Below, in pieces: positions 34,697-42,971 of a stretch of 64,000 nt of DNA. Where the stretch lies: the NCBI RefSeq assembly GCF_003602235.1, contig NZ_QZVS01000083.1, positions 1 to 64,000 on the forward strand. The letters run 5' to 3'. The notes beneath the pieces were generated by a model. It searched no databases. It saw nothing but the letters and a program-made list of their open reading frames with translations, and was not told where the DNA came from. A program made the translations under genes and the position numbers. Numbering within the stretch: the first letter of the stretch is position 1; the number at the start of each line of letters is the position of its first letter. This DNA is from Cryobacterium melibiosiphilum. GTDB taxonomy: Bacteria > Actinomycetota > Actinomycetes > Actinomycetales > Microbacteriaceae.

Positions 34697-35478
34697 TGGT
34701 CACATCGGCAACGAACCAGGCTCGATCGACGCCGGCAGCGCCGGTCATTGACCTGACGGATGTCGGCATCCGCTTTCGCCGCAATCGTCGCGGCCGCCGA
34801 TCCTTCAAGGACCTGTTCGGCCCACGCCAGCGACGCAGTCGTCCGGGCGAATTCTGGGCCTTGCAGCACGTGACGTTCTCGGTGCAGCCGGGAGAGGCGA
34901 TCGGCGTGGTCGGCCGTAATGGTCAGGGAAAGTCCACCCTGCTCAAGCTCGTCACCGGGGTCGTGCTCCCCGACGAGGGCCGCGTGCATGTCACGGAGGG
35001 CGTCGCCCCCCTGATCGAAATCACCGGCGGATTTGTGGACGACCTCAGCGTGCGCGACAACGTCTATCTCACGGCCGGGCTGCACGGTATGAGCCGGGCG
35101 GAGATCGGCGAGCGCTTCGATGAGATCATCGACTTCGCCGAGATTGCCGATTTCGTTGATACGCCGTACAAGCACCTCTCCAGCGGCATGAAAGTACGGA
35201 TCGCCTTCGCGGTGATCTCCCGTTTGGAGGAGCCGATCCTCCTCGTCGATGAGGTCCTCGCCGTCGGCGACAAGGCGTTCCGGGAAAAATGTTACCGCCG
35301 CATCGAGGAAATGCTGGCTGGTGGGCGAACCTTGTTCATCGTCTCGCACAACGAGCGCGACCTTCGCCGCTTCTGCCAGCGTGGCCTGTACCTCGACAAG
35401 GGCGATTTGGTGCTGGACGCACCGCTCGCCGAGGTACTGGCCCGGTATAACGCCGACTACGGCATCACACCAAAATAA
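34696..35478 (+). CDS. glycopolymer export ATPase (Wzt/TagH-like, short form)
   Basis: 260 residues from ATG 34696, with GAAGGAG upstream. Walker A VGRNGQGKST, signature HLSSGMKVRIAFA, Walker B EPILLVDEVLAVGD, switch His IVSHNERD; ALQHVTFSVQPGEAIGVVG is typical of the Wzt/TagH branch. It lacks the C-terminal carbohydrate-binding domain of long Wzt proteins. It energises the preceding permease. Confidence 0.92.
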   Translation: MVTSATNQARSTPAAPVIDLTDVGIRFRRNRRGRRSFKDLFGPRQRRSRPGEFWALQHVTFSVQPGEAIGVVGRNGQGKSTLLKLVTGVVLPDEGRVHVTEGVAPLIEITGGFVDDLSVRDNVYLTAGLHGMSRAEIGERFDEIIDFAEIADFVDTPYKHLSSGMKVRIAFAVISRLEEPILLVDEVLAVGDKAFREKCYRRIEEMLAGGRTLFIVSHNERDLRRFCQRGLYLDKGDLVLDAPLAEVLARYNADYGITPK

Positions 35479-35520
35479 GTGTCAGCGACCGTGAACGATC
35501 GATCGAAATAATCGGTCGGA

Positions 35521-35572
35521 AGGAACGATCGGCAGGAACGATCGGTAGGAACGATCGGTGGGAACGATCGGA
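35521..35572. repeat. 13-bp tandem array, four units, with CGATCG cores
   Basis: AGGAACGATCGGC, AGGAACGATCGGT twice, GGGAACGATCGGA; a degenerate copy (GAACGATCGATCGAAA) precedes at 35493. Each unit holds the palindrome CGATCG. It fills the gap between the convergent ATPase and XRE genes, where no terminator hairpin is otherwise seen. Confidence 0.9.
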
Positions 35573-35579
35573 ATAAGCC

Positions 35580-35891
35580 TCAGCGATGCTGTCCGGCGTG
35601 GGCCTCCTGTTCGCGGCGAAAGTCCAGCGCGGTGTAGCTGTCTCGGGTCGGCGGCAGGTCTGCCGTCGTGAATCCGACCAGTAGTTCACTCGGTTCCATC
35701 CCGAGCACCGTCGCAAGACGGATCAGGGTGTGAAATGTGGGATTGCCGTGACCGCGATCGATTCGGGCATAATTCGACACGTTGAGTCCGGCTAGGTGGG
35801 CGACGGTCTCTTGATTCAGGGAGAGCGCCAGACGGCGTTCGCGCAGGCGACCGCCCAAAATTCGGGACGCTTCAGATTTAGGCTCAGGCAT
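35580..35891 (-). CDS. XRE family helix-turn-helix regulator
   Basis: 103 residues from ATG 35891. HTH in LRERRLALSLNQETVAHLAGLNVSNYARIDRGHGNPTFHTLIRLATVLGM (residues ~17-66), a standard Cro/C1-type domain. The remaining ~37 residues are polar. TAGAAC (35898-35903, minus strand) lies 6 bases before the ATG. The target is unknown; the operon to its left is the export ABC pair, read the opposite way. Confidence 0.88.
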   Translation of the reverse strand: MPEPKSEASRILGGRLRERRLALSLNQETVAHLAGLNVSNYARIDRGHGNPTFHTLIRLATVLGMEPSELLVGFTTADLPPTRDSYTALDFRREQEAHAGQHR

Positions 35892-36049
35892 GACTCAGTT
35901 CTACTCTTGCAGGGGATATGGCACCAGTGGTTTTGAGGCTCGCGGTACCCCCACTTTCGGCATCAGACCAGCACTGGGGTCATCCCGTCAACTCGCGTAA
36001 ACTGACCACGGCACCCGAACTCGACCACCTCGACCACCGAAGGGCAACC

Positions 36050-36856
36050 ATGATGGCCAAGCAGCCCACACCGATCCTGTCGTCGACCGGCGGCACTCCC
36101 GAAGGCGGGCAACTGCCGACCGGCGTCGTCAAGGGTTTCGACCGCATCATGTCGATTCACCGGCCGGCGGTTCTCGCGCATATCCGCAGCATCCGTCTCC
36201 GCCACCCGGAGGCGACCCCGCCCGAATTGGTGCGCATCCTGGAACGCCGCTACCTCGCCGCAGTGACTACCGGGGGGGCTGCGGTCGGCGCCACCGCAGT
36301 GATCCCCGGCATCGGCACCGGCGTGACCCTGGCCATCTCCGGCGTCGAGACGGCCGGTTTTCTTGAAGCGACCGCCCTGTTCGCGCAATCGGTGAGTGAA
36401 GTGCACGGCATCGCCGTCGACGACCCCGAACGTGCCCGAGCACTCGTGATGACGATGATGCTCGGACACGAGGGCACTGATCTGGTCCGCCAGCTTGCCG
36501 GCCAGTTCACGGGCAGCGGGGCCGCTCGAGGCGCCTACTGGGGGGAGCTCGTGACGAACAGCATCCCCCGGGCTATCCTCGGCCCGCTCACCGATCGTCT
36601 GAGGACCGCCTTCATCCGCCAGTTCGCGGCACGCGGCGGTGCCAGTCTGGTCGGAAAGGCGCTGCCCTTCGGAATCGGCGCGGTGATCGGCGGCGCCGGC
36701 AATCACATTCTGGGCAAGCGGGTGCTACAGACCTCGCGTCTCGCCTTCGGACCGGCTCCCGCCGATTTCCGCGCGGAGCTTGATCCTCGCCTGCGTGAAA
36801 TCACGCTGCGTCCGACGGGGAGACGCCGTCCGTGGAGCGTTCGGAGTAAGGGCTGA
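36050..36856 (+). CDS. hypothetical protein with Gly-rich hydrophobic segments
   Basis: 268 residues from ATG 36050 (MMAKQPTPILS), with GAAGGG 7-12 bases upstream; a promoter-like TAAACT lies at 35998-36003. I do not recognise the family. N-terminal ~80 residues are polar/helical (RIMSIHRPAVLAHIRSIRLRHPEATPPELVRILERRYL). Then TGGAAVGATAVIPGIGTGVTLAISGVETAGFLEAT and later GASLVGKALPFGIGAVIGGAGNHILGK form two Gly-rich hydrophobic stretches that could insert in a membrane, separated by a helical region. The tail is basic. Its 3' end overlaps the next gene, on the other strand, by 56 bases. Confidence 0.7.
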   Translation: MMAKQPTPILSSTGGTPEGGQLPTGVVKGFDRIMSIHRPAVLAHIRSIRLRHPEATPPELVRILERRYLAAVTTGGAAVGATAVIPGIGTGVTLAISGVETAGFLEATALFAQSVSEVHGIAVDDPERARALVMTMMLGHEGTDLVRQLAGQFTGSGAARGAYWGELVTNSIPRAILGPLTDRLRTAFIRQFAARGGASLVGKALPFGIGAVIGGAGNHILGKRVLQTSRLAFGPAPADFRAELDPRLREITLRPTGRRRPWSVRSKG

Positions 36857-38093
36857 TCGCGTCGTCGCCGGCGTGCAGGGCGGCGAACCGATCCCACTCG
36901 CCGAGAAGCCGCGCTATCGCCGCGTGGAAGCGCTCGGTGGCCCTGCCGGGTGTGGTGTCTCCGAAATAGCGCGTGACCCAGGAAGCCAGGCGCGCCCGTG
37001 CCGGGCCGTCTACGGCCAGCGCATCGAGCGCGGTCGTGATGTCGCCGGTTTGTTCGGCGTAGAGCCACTCACAGTCGGAGAGGTATCCACTCGTGTCGAT
37101 CTCGGCGGCGGGGTCCACCGGGCGGGTCACAAAGAGAGGTTTGCCGGTCGCCAGTCGGTCGTAGACCATCGCTGAGATGTCGACGATCGCGACATCCGCC
37201 GCGACCAGCTGCCAGCCGAGGTCGGGGCCGTCGTCGTAGACATGCTGGGCGGTGGCATCCCGTGCATTGGCAGCGGCGATCGCGGCGATGATACGCCGGT
37301 TGGCCGCTGCGTAGTCGGGGTTCGCGACACCGCTACGCGGGTGGGGCCGATAGATCACCCGGTGACGACCCGTCGCCAGCAACGCCGTCACGAGGGCCAC
37401 GCCGTGGGTCACGACGGAACCGTAGGCGGCTGAGGGGCGGTCCCCTTCCCAGGTGGGCGCGTAGAGCACCACGGAGCGGTCGTCGGGGGTATACGGCACG
37501 TCCCGGGAGAAATGATCGGCCTGCGGGCGCCCGATGGCGAGAGCGCGCTTGTCGAAGTCGTAGTCCCACAGGACCCGATTCAGGCGCGCGAGGGCTGCGT
37601 CCCCCGCCACGAAGGCGTAATCGTAGGCCTTGAACTGGTTGGTGAGCATGTACATCTTGTCGCTCTCACCGTGGTTGATGAACACGTGCCACCGGCGCCC
37701 GTAGCGCATCATCTGGAAATTGCGCGGGTTCTGGTTGACGTACAGAACTATCCGGATGTCCTGTTCCTCGATGATCTGTTCCAGATCAGAAACCTTGCGC
37801 ACATACGCAACCGGAACCGGAGATTCCTCCATGAGCATGATCGTGCCGCCCGCGGTGCGGCTGAGCACCACGACCGGCCAGACCTCGGCGAGTGCGGCGA
37901 GCGGTTGGTACCACTGGCGCATTTGGTACATGTTGACGGGGCCGTCGGCGAAGTAGACGGCGATCGTGAAGTGCTTCGGTGCGAAGGGTGTTCGCGCGTT
38001 CATGCGCCCCGACAGGCGACGATCCGCGATGCGCGAGTGCACGGCATCGCGCACGAGTTTGACCGCGAGGCGGGCGTCCTTCTGAATATCCAC
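36801..38093 (-). CDS. CDP-glycerol glycerophosphotransferase family protein
   Basis: 430 residues from GTG 38093 (VDIQKDARLAVKL), chosen because TAAACT (38100-38105) ends 6 bases before it. Family motifs: VFINHGESDK, VLYAPTWEGDRPSAAYGS, VIYRPHPRSGVANPDY and ADVAIVDISAMVYDRLATGKPLFVT, equivalent to the TagB/TagF signatures (GxH, APTWR, PHP, DxSS). Such enzymes transfer glycerol- or ribitol-phosphate from CDP donors to build teichoic-acid-like polymers. TagB/TagF are membrane-associated; no membrane segment is visible here. It stands in a run of surface polymer genes (33-41 kb). Confidence 0.83.
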   Translation of the reverse strand: MDIQKDARLAVKLVRDAVHSRIADRRLSGRMNARTPFAPKHFTIAVYFADGPVNMYQMRQWYQPLAALAEVWPVVVLSRTAGGTIMLMEESPVPVAYVRKVSDLEQIIEEQDIRIVLYVNQNPRNFQMMRYGRRWHVFINHGESDKMYMLTNQFKAYDYAFVAGDAALARLNRVLWDYDFDKRALAIGRPQADHFSRDVPYTPDDRSVVLYAPTWEGDRPSAAYGSVVTHGVALVTALLATGRHRVIYRPHPRSGVANPDYAAANRRIIAAIAAANARDATAQHVYDDGPDLGWQLVAADVAIVDISAMVYDRLATGKPLFVTRPVDPAAEIDTSGYLSDCEWLYAEQTGDITTALDALAVDGPARARLASWVTRYFGDTTPGRATERFHAAIARLLGEWDRFAALHAGDDAISPYSERSTDGVSPSDAA

Positions 38094-38099
38094 CAATTG

Positions 38100-38105
38100 A
38101 GTTTA
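38100..38105 (-). promoter_or_regulatory. -10 box of a leaderless glycerophosphotransferase promoter
   Basis: TAAACT on the minus strand, 6 bases before GTG 38093. Confidence 0.4.
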
Positions 38106-38147
38106 CCGGCCCGCCCGCCTGCCCGGCACGCTCAGGAAACGGCCCGA

Positions 38148-39029
38148 CTAGACGATCGGCGGCCGGCCGGCGCGGGTCATGCGCCAGACGGTGCGCATCG
38201 AGAGCACGCGGCGCGGTCCCGGGTCACCGGTCCAGCCTTCGCGCCAGCCGCCGAACCAGGCGCTCAGGGCGGGGCGGTTTCGTGCCCAACGCAGAGTCTG
38301 GATCCCCGTCCAGGCCGCCACGTAGAGCACAACGAACACACCGGGCAGGTTTCGACGCGCCAGCCATACCCGGTTGCGGGCATTGAGCCGGTAATAGTCG
38401 GCGTGCCGGGTCTGCTGGATCACCGGGTGGTTGGCGACCAGATCGCCCGCGTACCACGTGCGCAGCCCCTGGTCCCAGACCCGCCAGGCCAGCTCGATTC
38501 CCTCGTGGGCATAGAAGAACGGCTCGGCCCAGCCATCCGTTTTCAGAAAGACGGCTCGAGGCAGCAGCACGGCGCCCTCCCACACGGAGAACACCGGCCC
38601 GGACTCGGTGGCGAGCCCCTTGCGAATGCGCGGGATCCAGCGCCGCGGTGACTCGATCCCGCGAGGGTCGACCACCCGGGGTTGCAGCAGGCCGATACTC
38701 GGATCGGCCCGCACCCGCTCGATGGCAGCGAGGAGAAAACCGGGGTCGGGGATGCTCGCGTCGTCGTCGAGAAAGAAGAGGTAGTCGCCGGACACGAGCG
38801 GCACGCCGCGGTTACGCCCGGCCGGGATTCCCAGGTTCTCCGACAGGCCGAGCGCCTTCACCCCCTGGGGCAGGCCAGTGGGCTGCCATCCGTTTCCCAC
38901 GCACACCACGTCGAGCTGCACGCCCTGCTGGGCCAGAATGCTGCGGATGCCGCGGTCCAGGTCAGCGGGACGGGTGCCCTGGGTCAGCACCACGACCCCG
39001 ATCGTCGGGGCTTCTGTCAGAGCTGGCAC
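38148..39029 (-). CDS. GT2 family glycosyltransferase
   Basis: 293 residues from GTG 39029. GT-A fold: IGVVVLTQGTRPADLDRGIRSIL at the N-terminus, LGLSENLGIPAGRNRGVPLVSGDYLFFLDDDASIPDPG with the DDD metal site (near residue 92), then the acceptor region WEGAVLLPRAVFLKTDGWAEPFFYAHEGIELAWRVWDQG (ED-like EGIE). The C-terminal ~90 residues include a short hydrophobic stretch (VFVVLYVAAWTGI). Rhamnosyl-type GT2 enzymes look like this; the sugar is unknown. It lies 4 bases after the CDP-alcohol phosphotransferase gene, in the operon GT2-CDP-AP-GT2. Confidence 0.87.
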   Translation of the reverse strand: MPALTEAPTIGVVVLTQGTRPADLDRGIRSILAQQGVQLDVVCVGNGWQPTGLPQGVKALGLSENLGIPAGRNRGVPLVSGDYLFFLDDDASIPDPGFLLAAIERVRADPSIGLLQPRVVDPRGIESPRRWIPRIRKGLATESGPVFSVWEGAVLLPRAVFLKTDGWAEPFFYAHEGIELAWRVWDQGLRTWYAGDLVANHPVIQQTRHADYYRLNARNRVWLARRNLPGVFVVLYVAAWTGIQTLRWARNRPALSAWFGGWREGWTGDPGPRRVLSMRTVWRMTRAGRPPIV

Positions 39030-39033
39030 GATC

Positions 39034-39861
39034 TCAGGAACGCACGCGTTTCGAGGCCATAATGGCCACGAAATGCCCGATCAGAGACAAGAAAGCAAGG
39101 GGAACGAGAGCACACAGCACAACCCGGTCGACGACCGGCTGGCCGAAAACCAGCCCGATGACCGCGGCCGCGAAGATCACCATGGTCAGCTCCACCGAGT
39201 GATACAGGCGGTGGAACGGCAGGAACCGCGCGAATTTGCGAGCCCGGGCGAGCAGGCTCGACGTCGGCGTTTTCTCGCCGTGGGTATCGGCGAGTTTGGT
39301 CAGGCCGGCGTTGGCGCGTGCCACGTGCACCATGTCGTTCAGGGCCTTGTTCAACACGATGATCAGGGCGAGCATCAGGCCGAGACTCGTGAAGAGAAAG
39401 TCCGCCGGGGCCTCAAAGGGGTAGGCCGCCGCCCGAATGCCGAGGGCGATCGGAATCAGGGCCTCGGTCGAGTAGTGGCCGACCTTGTCGAGGAACACCC
39501 CCGCCGGCGAGGACGTGCGGCGCCACCGGGCGACTTCGCCGTCGCAGCAGTCCACGAGCATCTGCAACTGCCCGAGCGCGAGAGCGAGCAGGGCACCCCA
39601 GATTCCGGGAATCAACAGCGCGGCGGCGGTCGACCAGCCAACCAGGATCATCAGCGCCGTCACCCCGTTTGCCGAGATCCGGGTCTTGAGCAGCAGCCAG
39701 GTCACGTAGGGCGAGAGGTCCCGAAGGTAGAGCGAGGCCGTCCAGTGCTCGGCGTTGGCGCGGAGGCGAACCTCGGGCGGCTGCGCCACGCGGCGCAACT
39801 CGGCGATCGAGGACGGCCGTTCGGACTGCGGGCGAGCGGATGCGGGTGAACCGGGTGTCAT
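39034..39861 (-). CDS. CDP-alcohol phosphotransferase with His in place of last motif Asp
   Basis: 275 residues from ATG 39861, two bases after the upstream gene, with GGAAGGTGACC as ribosome site. It is a membrane enzyme (about six segments) that joins a CDP-activated alcohol to an acceptor alcohol. The signature reads VDCCDGEVARWRRTSSPAG then VFLDKVGH: D-x2-D-G-x2-A-R-x8-G-x3-D-x3-H, whereas the common motif ends in Asp, the proposed catalytic base. A polar N-terminal domain of ~50 residues precedes. Flanked by two GT2 genes and near a LicC-like cytidylyltransferase, it probably makes a phospho-head group of a lipid or glycan. Confidence 0.8.
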   Translation of the reverse strand: MTPGSPASARPQSERPSSIAELRRVAQPPEVRLRANAEHWTASLYLRDLSPYVTWLLLKTRISANGVTALMILVGWSTAAALLIPGIWGALLALALGQLQMLVDCCDGEVARWRRTSSPAGVFLDKVGHYSTEALIPIALGIRAAAYPFEAPADFLFTSLGLMLALIIVLNKALNDMVHVARANAGLTKLADTHGEKTPTSSLLARARKFARFLPFHRLYHSVELTMVIFAAAVIGLVFGQPVVDRVVLCALVPLAFLSLIGHFVAIMASKRVRS

Positions 39862-39863
39862 GG

Positions 39864-40937
39864 TCACCTTCCGGTGTGAGCGGTGATGTTGCGGGTGAAG
39901 GTCAGGTAGCCGAGCACAAAACCGATCCCCCAGCAGAAGTGGATGCAGGGCAAGACTACGAGAAAGCGCAGGGCGGTACGAAATTCGTCGCGCCGGGCCA
40001 GCGTCGCCGCGAGCACGATGGCGAAATACCCGAGGGGTGCGAGCCAGCCGAGCAGCAGCCACGGGGCCGCGCCGACAGCGACCTGCACCAGCCCGCCGAG
40101 TCCGCCCAGCGTGCCGAGGAATACGGCAAGCACCATCGCGGGTGGAATGAAGTAGCGGATGCCGTTCGCCTCAGGAAACCGTCGGGCCAGTTCGCCGCGC
40201 CACAGGCCCGTCGACAACATTTGACGTGCCAAACGCGAGACGTTCGGCCGGGGCCGGTAGAGCACCTTCAACCGCGGGGTGAACCAGACGGAACCGCCAG
40301 TCTCACGGAGCCGGCGGTTGAGCTCCCAGTCCTGGCCGCGCTTGATGTTCTCGTCGAAGAGCCCGACCCGAAACAGGCTCTGGATACGGAAGCAGCCGAG
40401 GTACACCGTCTCGGCTTCCCCCTCCGGCCCGCCCACGTGCAGTGGCGTGCCACCGAGGCCGATGCGCGTGCCATAGGCACGGGCGACGGCCTTCTCGAAG
40501 GGGCTCACGCCCTGCGCGTCCATGATGCCGCCGACGTTGTCGGCGCCGGTGCGTTCGAGCGTCTCGACCGCGATGCGGGCGTAGTCCGTCGGCAGCACGG
40601 AGTGGGCGTCAACCCGAATGACGATGGGGTATCGGGAGGCTCGGATGGCGGTGTTCAACCCGGCCGGGGTCGATCCGACCTCGTTGTCCACCACGCGGAT
40701 TCGAGAATCGACGGCGGCCATTTCTTCGACTAGTTCGGTGGTGCCGTCGATGCTTGGGCCCAGGGCAAGGGTGACTTCGAAGGGGCCGGCATAGTCCTGG
40801 GTGAGCAGGCTGGCCACGGCATCCCGCACGTGGGTCGCCTCGTTCAACACCGGCATGACGTAGGAAACGCCCGGAAGTGCGGATGCGCTCCCCCGAGCGT
40901 CACTCTCTGGTGCGTCACTCCCCTGTCGGTCATGCAC
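39864..40937 (-). CDS. GT2 family glycosyltransferase with C-terminal membrane segments
   Basis: 357 residues from GTG 40937. GT-A domain: VSYVMPVLNEATHVRDAVASLLTQDY, then PIVIRVDAHSVLPTDYARIA (DxH in place of DxD), RGQDWELNRRLRETGG (EDxE-like) and FTPRLKVLYRPRPNVSRLARQ. Three or four hydrophobic segments follow (PPAMVLAVFLGTLGGLGGLVQ; PWLLLGWLAPLGYFAIVLAA; FLVVLPCIHFCWGIGFVLGY). Similar proteins, including succinoglycan-type transferases, act at the membrane on lipid-linked glycans. First gene of the leftward operon; a tandem-repeat stretch lies upstream at 40991-41086. Confidence 0.85.
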   Translation of the reverse strand: MHDRQGSDAPESDARGSASALPGVSYVMPVLNEATHVRDAVASLLTQDYAGPFEVTLALGPSIDGTTELVEEMAAVDSRIRVVDNEVGSTPAGLNTAIRASRYPIVIRVDAHSVLPTDYARIAVETLERTGADNVGGIMDAQGVSPFEKAVARAYGTRIGLGGTPLHVGGPEGEAETVYLGCFRIQSLFRVGLFDENIKRGQDWELNRRLRETGGSVWFTPRLKVLYRPRPNVSRLARQMLSTGLWRGELARRFPEANGIRYFIPPAMVLAVFLGTLGGLGGLVQVAVGAAPWLLLGWLAPLGYFAIVLAATLARRDEFRTALRFLVVLPCIHFCWGIGFVLGYLTFTRNITAHTGR

Positions 40938-40990
40938 CTGGCTGGCCAGCTTTCCGATTGAGGGGTAGGACGATCGAGCCTATCAGTCGG

Positions 40991-41086
40991 GCTTCCCCGG
41001 ATCGGCCCAGGCTTCCCGGATCGCCCCAGGCTTCCCGGATCGGCCCAGGCTTCCCGGATCGGCCCAGGCTTCCCGGATCGGCCCAG
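40991..41086. repeat. 19-bp tandem array, five units
   Basis: GCTTCCCGGATCGGCCCAG repeats with almost no change: the first unit has one extra C, the second one G-to-C change, the last three are identical. It sits upstream of the leftward glycosyltransferase operon and downstream of htrA. No coding frame is credible across it. Confidence 0.93.
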
Positions 41087-41101
41087 ACATATCGGCACAC
41101 G

Positions 41102-41139
41102 CACAACTGCGCCGCCGGGCGACCGGCGGCGCAGTTGTG
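41102..41139. terminator. strong hairpin after htrA
   Basis: Perfect 17-bp stem CACAACTGCGCCGCCGG / CCGGCGGCGCAGTTGTG with a GCGA tetraloop, 36 bases past the htrA stop. It lacks a U-tract on either side. Confidence 0.72.
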
Positions 41140-41174
41140 GAGCTTGGAAGGAGCGGGCCCGAGGGCCGGGCTGC

Positions 41175-42800
41175 CTAGCTGGACAGCTCCCCGACGGTCA
41201 CGGACACGGTCGCGGACTCGCCGTCGCGAACGTAGGTGAGGTCGGCGGTTCCACCGGCGGGGAGAACGCGAACCTGAGCGGTGAGGTCGATGGAATCGGT
41301 GATCGGTACGCCGTTGAAGTTGGTCACGATGTCACCCTTCTGGAGCCCGGCCGCTTCGGCAGCCCCGCCCGAGCTGACCTCACTGATCAGCGCGCCGACG
41401 GTCGTGCTGCTTGCATCGCTCGATGCGGTCGTCACGCTCGCTCCCAGCAGCCCGTGCGTCGCGGCGCCGTCAGCGATGAGCTCCTCGGAGATGCGCTTGG
41501 CGAAGTTGGACGGAATGGAGAATCCCACTCCAATGCTGCCGGCCGCGGTAGAGGAACTACCGCCGGCGTTGGCGATGGCGACGTTGATGCCGATCAGTTC
41601 GCCCTCGCCGTTGAGCAGGGCACCGCCGGAGTTGCCGGGGTTGATGGCGGCATCCGTCTGGATCACCGGCAGCGAGATGCTGCTGTTGGCAGTGGGCGCC
41701 TGGGACGGGGAACCGTCTTCGTTCGGAATGTCGAAGTTCCAGAAGTCGAACGGACTTTGGCCGCTGTCATCGGGAACGGTCTCGTCGGGTGTCGACGGGG
41801 CCGCGGACGATGCGACCGTGATGCTGCGGTTCAGGGCACTGACGATACCGTTGGTCACCGTGCCCGAGAGTCCGAGCGGAGCGCCGATGGCGATGGCCGT
41901 GTCCCCGACATTGAGCTTGCTCGAATCGGCAAAGTCGATGGCGGTCAATCCGCTGGCGTTGTCGAGTTTGATGACGGCGAGATCGGAGATCGGGTCGGTT
42001 CCGACGACGGTCGCGCTATACAGCCTGCCGTCGTCGGCCTTGACCTGGATGGAGACGTCGGAGACGGCACCGTCGAGGGTGACGACGTGGGTGTTGGTGA
42101 GCACGTAGCCGTCGGAACTGAGGATCACGCCGGAACCGGTGCCACCGTCCTGGCCGCTCGCGACCTCGATCGTGACGACGCTCGGGGATGCCTTGGCGGC
42201 GACGGCGGTGATCTGGTTGACGCTGTCGGTGTTGTTGACCACGACGTTGCTCGGACCCTGGGAGTCGCTCACGGCGGTCCCGTTGCCACGGCCGGAATCG
42301 GCGAGGGCGTAGATGCCGGCACCCGAGACACCGCCGACGAGGGCGCCGATGGCCAGCGCGGCAATCAGGGCGACGCTGCTCTTGCGCCGGGCCGGGTCCT
42401 TCGACCCGGGTCCGCTCGGCTGGCCGGGCTGGCCGGACTCGGTGGCATATCCCTGCTGCGCCTGGTAGGCCGGATAGGCGAGGGTTTCGGCGCCCGCGGG
42501 GGCGACGTCAATCGGTCGGCCGAAGGCGTCTCGCGGATACTCTGCAGTGGCACCGGCGGCAGTGGCACCGGCGGCAGTGGCACCGGCTGCAGGGGCGCCG
42601 ACTGCGGGGGCGCCGACTGCGGCGGGGTAGGCCAGAGTGTTTGAGGTGCGGTCGACGGAGGTGTCGGGGTCGGCCGCTCGGGTCGGCTCGGGGTGAACCG
42701 GCTGGAACGGCTGAACGGGTTCGGCGGGCGGAGTGCCGGTGATGGCCTCGCCCGGGGTGGGTTCAGGAATGTTGCCGGGTTCCTTGGTGCTGTCGGTCAT
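41175..42800 (-). CDS. HtrA-like membrane-anchored serine protease with PDZ domain
   Basis: 541 residues from ATG 42800 (MTDSTKEPGNIPEP), with GGAAGGAG upstream. Layout: ~150 residues of Pro/Ala-rich cytoplasmic linker with an AGAT repeat; membrane segment SVALIAALAIGALVGGVSGAGIYALA (~170-190); trypsin-like domain with LTNTHVV (His), DPISDLAVIKL (Asp) and NPGNSGGALL (Ser); C-terminal PDZ domain (GGAAEAAGLQKGDIVTNFNGVPI). This is the extracytoplasmic quality-control protease architecture of actinobacteria (PepD/HtrA type). The linker carries a 15-bp array. Confidence 0.93.
   Translation of the reverse strand: MTDSTKEPGNIPEPTPGEAITGTPPAEPVQPFQPVHPEPTRAADPDTSVDRTSNTLAYPAAVGAPAVGAPAAGATAAGATAAGATAEYPRDAFGRPIDVAPAGAETLAYPAYQAQQGYATESGQPGQPSGPGSKDPARRKSSVALIAALAIGALVGGVSGAGIYALADSGRGNGTAVSDSQGPSNVVVNNTDSVNQITAVAAKASPSVVTIEVASGQDGGTGSGVILSSDGYVLTNTHVVTLDGAVSDVSIQVKADDGRLYSATVVGTDPISDLAVIKLDNASGLTAIDFADSSKLNVGDTAIAIGAPLGLSGTVTNGIVSALNRSITVASSAAPSTPDETVPDDSGQSPFDFWNFDIPNEDGSPSQAPTANSSISLPVIQTDAAINPGNSGGALLNGEGELIGINVAIANAGGSSSTAAGSIGVGFSIPSNFAKRISEELIADGAATHGLLGASVTTASSDASSTTVGALISEVSSGGAAEAAGLQKGDIVTNFNGVPITDSIDLTAQVRVLPAGGTADLTYVRDGESATVSVTVGELSS
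42544..42618. repeat. 15-bp tandem array, five units, in htrA
   Basis: Five units from GCAGTGGCACCGGCG, decaying to GCGGGGGCGCCGACT. On the minus strand they encode repeated Ala/Gly/Pro residues (GAPAAGATAAGAT) in the cytoplasmic linker. Confidence 0.88.
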
Positions 42801-42880
42801 GGGATGCTCCTTCCAAGCTGTGCCAGCTTTGCGCCTCAACCTGAGCGTTCGATATGTGCAAACTGGGAGCATTCAATGAT

Positions 42881-42928
42881 GACACTGTGACCTTAAACGA
42901 CACTGTGACCGTGGAAGACACCGTGACC
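42881..42928. repeat. 18-bp-period array of GACACYGTGACC, three copies
   Basis: Copies at 42881, 42899 and 42917, each 18 bases apart, about 45-90 bases upstream of the aminotransferase leader. The motif resembles the array at 46838 (CAC-N-GTGA core), so the copies may be binding sites rather than random repeats. Confidence 0.75.
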
Positions 42929-42971
42929 GTGCTCGTGCACTCTCACGGGGGCGGTGTCCTAGGTTGGAACG

